The position numbers were made by a program, and so were the translations under genes. The notes below the pieces were generated by a model. That model did not search any database. It was not told the origin of the DNA and saw only the letters and a list, made by a program, of their open reading frames with translations. Positions 60,520 through 64,000 of a stretch of 64,000 bases of DNA are shown one piece after another. Every line of letters begins with the position of its first letter. The first letter of the stretch is position 1. The DNA is from Acetobacteraceae bacterium. GTDB lineage: Bacteria > Pseudomonadota > Alphaproteobacteria > Acetobacterales > Acetobacteraceae. The stretch covers positions 47,411 through 111,410 of the forward strand of contig JALHQB010000008.1 in assembly GCA_022842185.1 (NCBI GenBank), in the 5' to 3' direction.

Positions 60520-60536
60520 ATCCAGGAGCACACCGG

Positions 60537-61247
60537 ATGAAGATCACCTGGTTCGGCCATTCCGCCTTCCGGCTGGAATTCGGCACGTCGGTCGTGATGA
60601 TCGACCCCTTCCTTTCCGGCAATCCCGTCTTCGGCGGCGACGCCGAAGCCGCTTCTGCCGGTGCGACGCATGTGCTGCTGACGCATGGGCATGGCGACCA
60701 CATCGGCGACACGGTGGCGATCTGCAAGCGCACCGGCGCGAAGCTGGTGACCAACTACGATCTCGGCGTGTATCTCGCGCGGCAGGGCGTGACGGCCTTT
60801 GATCCGATGAACACCGGCGGCACGACCGACCAGGGTGACTTCACCGTGTCGCTCACCATCGCCTTCCATTCGGCGTCGGAGATGGACGAGAACGGCGTGT
60901 CGCAGTGCCTGGGTTCGCCCAACGGCATCGTGGTGACGCCGAAGGACAAGGCGGAACCGGTCGTCTATCACATGGGCGATACCGACATCTTCGCCGACAT
61001 GGCGCTGATCGACGAGTTGTACCGCCCGGCCATCGCGATGGTCCCGGTCGGTGACCGCTTCACCATGGGGCCGCGCAGTGCGGCACTGTCGTTGAAGCGC
61101 TTCCTGCCGTCCGTTCGCACCGCCATCCCCTGCCATTACGCCACCTTCGGGTTGCTGCTGCCGGACGCATCGGGGTTCGAGCGCGAGATGCAGGGCGGCA
61201 ATGCCCGCGTGCTGATCCCCACCAAGGGCGAGGCCTTCACCGCATGA
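60537..61247 (+). CDS. UPF0173-type metal-dependent hydrolase
   Basis: A 236-residue metallo-beta-lactamase-fold protein of the UPF0173/YtkL group. The metal motif is [16 protein letters not shown] (HxHxDH), with [13 protein letters not shown] at the N-terminus, [14 protein letters not shown] near residue 145 and [10 protein letters not shown] near the end (third His). The family's substrate is unknown. It lies 17 nt after the MaoC gene and its stop overlaps the next start by 4 nt. Confidence 0.9.
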   Translation: MKITWFGHSAFRLEFGTSVVMIDPFLSGNPVFGGDAEAASAGATHVLLTHGHGDHIGDTVAICKRTGAKLVTNYDLGVYLARQGVTAFDPMNTGGTTDQGDFTVSLTIAFHSASEMDENGVSQCLGSPNGIVVTPKDKAEPVVYHMGDTDIFADMALIDELYRPAIAMVPVGDRFTMGPRSAALSLKRFLPSVRTAIPCHYATFGLLLPDASGFEREMQGGNARVLIPTKGEAFTA

Positions 61248-62035
61248 CGGCGCTTCCCGGCCTCGAGGACCTTTCCGTCTTCCGCGTGGAGGTTGCCGAG
61301 GGCGTCGCGACCGTGTTCATGGATCGCGCGCCGGTCAATGCGCAGAACGGCGTGTTCCGTGACGAGATCACGCGAATCTTCGACGTGCTGCACGATACCG
61401 ATGCGGTGCGCGCCATCGTCTTGACTGGTGCCGGCAAGACCTTCTCGGCAGGCGCGGATCTGAAGGACCGGCCCGATGCGTCCAGGCCGGGCGCCTTCGC
61501 CCGCCATGGCCGCGCCGTGCGCGCGGGCTTCGACTGCGTGATGGAATGTCGCAAGCCGGTGATCGCCGCGGTGAATGGTGCCGCAATCGGCGCCGGCTGC
61601 GTCCTTGCGCTGGTCTGCGACATCGTCCTGGTGGCGGATGACGCCTTCATGTCCATGACCGAGGTCGATGTCGGCCTCGCCGGTGGCGTCGCGCATGTGC
61701 TGCGCCATTTCGGACAGTCCGATGCCCGCATGTTCCTGATGACGGCGCGGCGGCTGAATGGGGTGGAGTTGTACCGGATGAATGTCGCCTCCGGCTGCTT
61801 TCCGAAGGCCGATCTGCTGCCGGCGGCACAGGCCATGGCGGCCCAGATCGCTGGCAAGGTGCCCTTGGCGGTCGAGGCCGCCAAGCGCGCCTTCACGCTG
61901 AACGAATACATGCCCCTGCGCGAAGGGTATGTGTACGAACAGACCCAGACCACGGCGCTGGCGAAGACCGAGGACACCAAGGAGGCGCTTGCCGCCTTCG
62001 CGGAGAAGCGCAAGCCGGTGTTCAAAGGGCGGTAG
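61244..62035 (+). CDS. Enoyl-CoA hydratase/isomerase (crotonase) family protein
   Basis: A 263-residue crotonase-fold enzyme. The oxyanion-hole segments are [14 protein letters not shown] and [20 protein letters not shown]. The acidic residue in [17 protein letters not shown] is at a catalytic-Glu position of the family. The C-terminal trimerisation helices are intact ([20 protein letters not shown]). It would hydrate or isomerise an acyl-CoA. The ATG overlaps the metallo-hydrolase stop (ATGA), making a coupled three-gene unit with MaoC. Confidence 0.88.
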   Translation: MTALPGLEDLSVFRVEVAEGVATVFMDRAPVNAQNGVFRDEITRIFDVLHDTDAVRAIVLTGAGKTFSAGADLKDRPDASRPGAFARHGRAVRAGFDCVMECRKPVIAAVNGAAIGAGCVLALVCDIVLVADDAFMSMTEVDVGLAGGVAHVLRHFGQSDARMFLMTARRLNGVELYRMNVASGCFPKADLLPAAQAMAAQIAGKVPLAVEAAKRAFTLNEYMPLREGYVYEQTQTTALAKTEDTKEALAAFAEKRKPVFKGR

Positions 62036-62246
62036 GTCGTCTGGCGCCGCGTTGTGCTCCACCCGGCGGCAGGTCCGGTCCGCGTCACTTGACGCAGTCC
62101 GCGCCCGCACCCGCCCAAAGGCTGGCCGAAGGGGGAAAGTTGCCACTTGTGCGAGGGTGGGCAGCACACGCAGCCCGGCCAAGCGCCTTGCTTCGACGCG
62201 CAACCGGGCGATAGGGTCGCGCCGATCCCATGGCATTGGAGGCATC

Positions 62247-63215
62247 GTGATTGAACTGCCATCACGCGGCCTTTCCGGCGCATGCCGAGCGGCGCTCGCC
62301 GTGCTGTTCCTCCTCCTTGCGGTGCTGCCGGCCTTGGCGCAGGGCAACACGCTTCGCGTGATGCTGCCGCAGGACGGCACGGATGGCTTGGACGCTGGCG
62401 CCGACGTCCTGGTGCTGGGCCTGAAGGCCGGAACCGTCCGCAGCATCGGTTTCGCGCCGGGTCGTCGCCTGGTGGCCGAAATCGTCATTGACCGGCCCGA
62501 GGCGCGCGACTTCATCCGCCAGGACACGCCCGTCACGCTGCGGCAGCGGCGAGGGGGGCTTGGCGCCACCTATCTCTATTTCGGGCGTGGCGATGGTGCG
62601 CCGCTCGATTGGACCACGGCGACGCTCGAAGCCAGCGCGGAGGTGGCCCGCAACGATGCGGCGGTGGCCCTGCTGGCGCAGTTGGGCGAGCGCGCCATGC
62701 CCATGATCGACGATGTCGCGCGGATTGCACGGGTCGTCGCGACCGAGGCGCAGCGCATCGAACGCGGCGACGGTCCGCTGGGGCGATTGCTGGCGGATGA
62801 CCGGTTTGGCCGAACGCTGGACGGCACGATGGTCGAGGTCGTGGCCCTGCTGCAGGGCGGGGTGCGGTTGATCGAGAGGCTCGACCGGATGGCCGTGCAG
62901 GCCGAACGCCTGTTGTCGGAATCGAGCGGCGGCAGCGGGTCGCTCACCGCATTGCTTCGGCGTGTGGACCAGACATTGGCGAATCTCGAACGTGCGACAC
63001 GGGACGTGACCCGCGCGTCGGGCCGTCTGCCGCAGACGCTGCGCAACGTCGAGGACGGCACCGGAACCTTGCCCGGCGTTCTATTGCAGACGCAGCAGAC
63101 GACCAGGGAACTGGAACTGCTGCTGGGTCAGTTGCGCGGCATGTGGCTGTTGGGCGGCAGCGGACCCCCGCCGCCGGAACCGTCCCGGCCCGGTGTCGAT
63201 CGTCTGCGGCCGTGA
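62247..63215 (+). CDS. MCE (MlaD-like) domain exported protein
   Basis: A 322-residue protein starting at GTG 62247 behind a good GGAGG. The hydrophobic N-terminus LAVLFLLLAVLPALAQG looks like a cleavable signal rather than the usual MlaD anchor. An MCE domain follows: DGLDAGADVLVLGLKAGTVR, SIGFAPGRRLVAEIVID and TPVTLRQRRGGLGATYLYFG. The rest is helical (RLIERLDRMAVQAERLLSES, then LLRRVDQTLANLERATRDV), as in long MCE proteins of lipid transport systems. No MlaE/MlaF genes are in the window; they may lie elsewhere. The stop shares a base with the next ATG. Confidence 0.75.
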   Translation: MIELPSRGLSGACRAALAVLFLLLAVLPALAQGNTLRVMLPQDGTDGLDAGADVLVLGLKAGTVRSIGFAPGRRLVAEIVIDRPEARDFIRQDTPVTLRQRRGGLGATYLYFGRGDGAPLDWTTATLEASAEVARNDAAVALLAQLGERAMPMIDDVARIARVVATEAQRIERGDGPLGRLLADDRFGRTLDGTMVEVVALLQGGVRLIERLDRMAVQAERLLSESSGGSGSLTALLRRVDQTLANLERATRDVTRASGRLPQTLRNVEDGTGTLPGVLLQTQQTTRELELLLGQLRGMWLLGGSGPPPPEPSRPGVDRLRP

Positions 63216-64000
63216 TGCGTCTTCCCTGGATTGCGTTGCTGGTCGCCGCCTGTGGGTCGACTCCGAGCGGACCGCCGCCGCCAGCGCCGGACGAAGCACT
63301 CGGCCGCGCTGCCCGCGCCGGTCGCCTGGCGCTGGAGGTCGAACGGCCGGCCGATGCCGCCAGGCTCTATGGCGTGGCATTGACGCGCGCGCGGGAACGC
63401 GACGATGCGACCGCCATCGCCGATACCGGGATCGGCCTTGCGGCGGCGGAGCTCGCGCGGGGTCAGCCCGCGGCAGCGCTGCGTACCGCGCAGGAGGTGC
63501 GCGCCGAATTGCTGCGCCGGGATGTGCCCGCCCCCGCCGCGCTGGTGCTTGCCGAAGCGCTGGCGCTGTACCGGCTGGGGGACAAGGCGCAGGCCGATGC
63601 GACCGCCAGGCAGGTCACTGCGCAGGTGGCCGAGGATGCCGATGCCGCCCGTCGCGCCTGGTTCCTGCGCGGCTTGATTGCCGCCGACCGTGGCGACGGG
63701 GCCATGCTGGCCGAAGCGCGGACGGCGCTGGGGGAGCCGACGGCGCCCGGCTTCCGGGCCGATGCGCGCGAACTGAATGCGGCGGCTGCTCTGCTGGCCG
63801 GCGATACCACGAGCGCGCGGCGCCTGGCCGCCGAGACGGCCGTGGCGCGACGTGATGGCCTCGATTATCGCGGTGTGAGCCGCGCCCTTGCGCTGGAGGC
63901 CGAGGCGGCACAGCGCAGCGGGGACGATGCCGGCGCGGCCGACCTGCTGCTGCGCGCCGGACGCGGCGCGGCGGCGCGGCGTGAATGGGTCGAAGCGCGC
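63215..64000 (+). CDS. Helical-repeat lipoprotein, 3' end outside the window
   Basis: The frame is open from ATG 63215 to the window edge (262 codons, no stop). A lipoprotein signal LPWIALLVAAC starts the protein. The rest is Ala/Arg-rich helical repeats (LALEVERPADAARLYGVALT, LAEALALYRLGDKAQADAT, AEAAQRSGDDAGAADLLLRA) that read like TPR units. The TGATG junction couples it to the MCE gene. This pairing resembles small outer-membrane or periplasmic partners of MCE lipid transporters, but the function is unproven. The C-terminus is missing. Confidence 0.75.
   Translation, partial: MRLPWIALLVAACGSTPSGPPPPAPDEALGRAARAGRLALEVERPADAARLYGVALTRARERDDATAIADTGIGLAAAELARGQPAAALRTAQEVRAELLRRDVPAPAALVLAEALALYRLGDKAQADATARQVTAQVAEDADAARRAWFLRGLIAADRGDGAMLAEARTALGEPTAPGFRADARELNAAAALLAGDTTSARRLAAETAVARRDGLDYRGVSRALALEAEAAQRSGDDAGAADLLLRAGRGAAARREWVEAR

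Overview
The window is GC-rich chromosomal DNA packed with head-to-tail genes that often overlap by 4 nt (ATGA/GTGA/TGATG junctions). Gene content points to an alphaproteobacterium, probably Acetobacteraceae (Roseomonas-like): a fused caa3 oxidase with alternative complex III, homospermidine synthase with ornithine decarboxylase, an AllE cupin, a class II ribonucleotide reductase, many Tat-type signals and no mobile elements. The family placement is inference from gene content. I saw no rRNA, tRNA, CRISPR array, IS element or phage gene.

Region 1 (155-24357) is an exopolysaccharide locus of the Wzx/Wzy type. A leftward operon (9150 to 155) carries a methyltransferase, GT2, Wzy-like polymerase, methyltransferase, Wzx flippase, DUF1972-type GT4 and a WecE-like sugar aminotransferase. 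A divergent rightward operon (9279 to 15028) carries an ATPase, Wza-like export lipoprotein, Wzz/Wzc-like co-polymerase, a CpsD-like ATPase without the P-loop lysine, and a GT4. Next come a GT4 and an exported beta-helix protein (minus strand), then a methyltransferase and GT2 (plus strand). The region ends with two tandem RTX plus beta-helix proteins that are clear relatives of the exported beta-helix protein. I infer that one polymer is flipped, polymerised and exported, while a beta-helix enzyme family acts on it in the periplasm (one copy) and outside the cell (two copies). No initiating phosphoglycosyltransferase and no type I secretion genes lie in the window.

Region 2 (24358-38296) is respiratory. 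A hairpin-rich gap precedes DUF2231 / PQQ sorbosone-type dehydrogenase / cytochrome c (plus strand). Converging on it is a long minus-strand operon for alternative complex III (actABCDEF, starting at 38296), ctaG, coxB-cytochrome c, coxA-coxC fusion and a small membrane protein. Two substitutions stand out: the K-channel lysine of CoxA is Gln, and the expected axial Met of ActE is His.

Region 3 (38383-49304) holds a small stress-type protein, an ECF sigma factor, a PRC-barrel protein, a DUF2272 lipoprotein, then a minus-strand group: ornithine decarboxylase, homospermidine synthase, AidB-like acyl-CoA dehydrogenase, AllE and an M15 peptidase. DUF1223 and agmatinase-family genes converge on a 102-bp structured repeat whose second copy is at 24568.

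Region 4 (49373-64000) is mostly housekeeping and metabolic: aminotransferase, DUF4089 plus amidase, SGNH hydrolase, DUF155 protein, adenosylcobalamin-dependent ribonucleotide reductase, sterol-desaturase-like hydroxylase, HupE/UreJ protein, MFS transporter, MaoC / metallo-hydrolase / enoyl-CoA hydratase operon, an MCE (MlaD-like) protein and a lipoprotein that runs off the window end.
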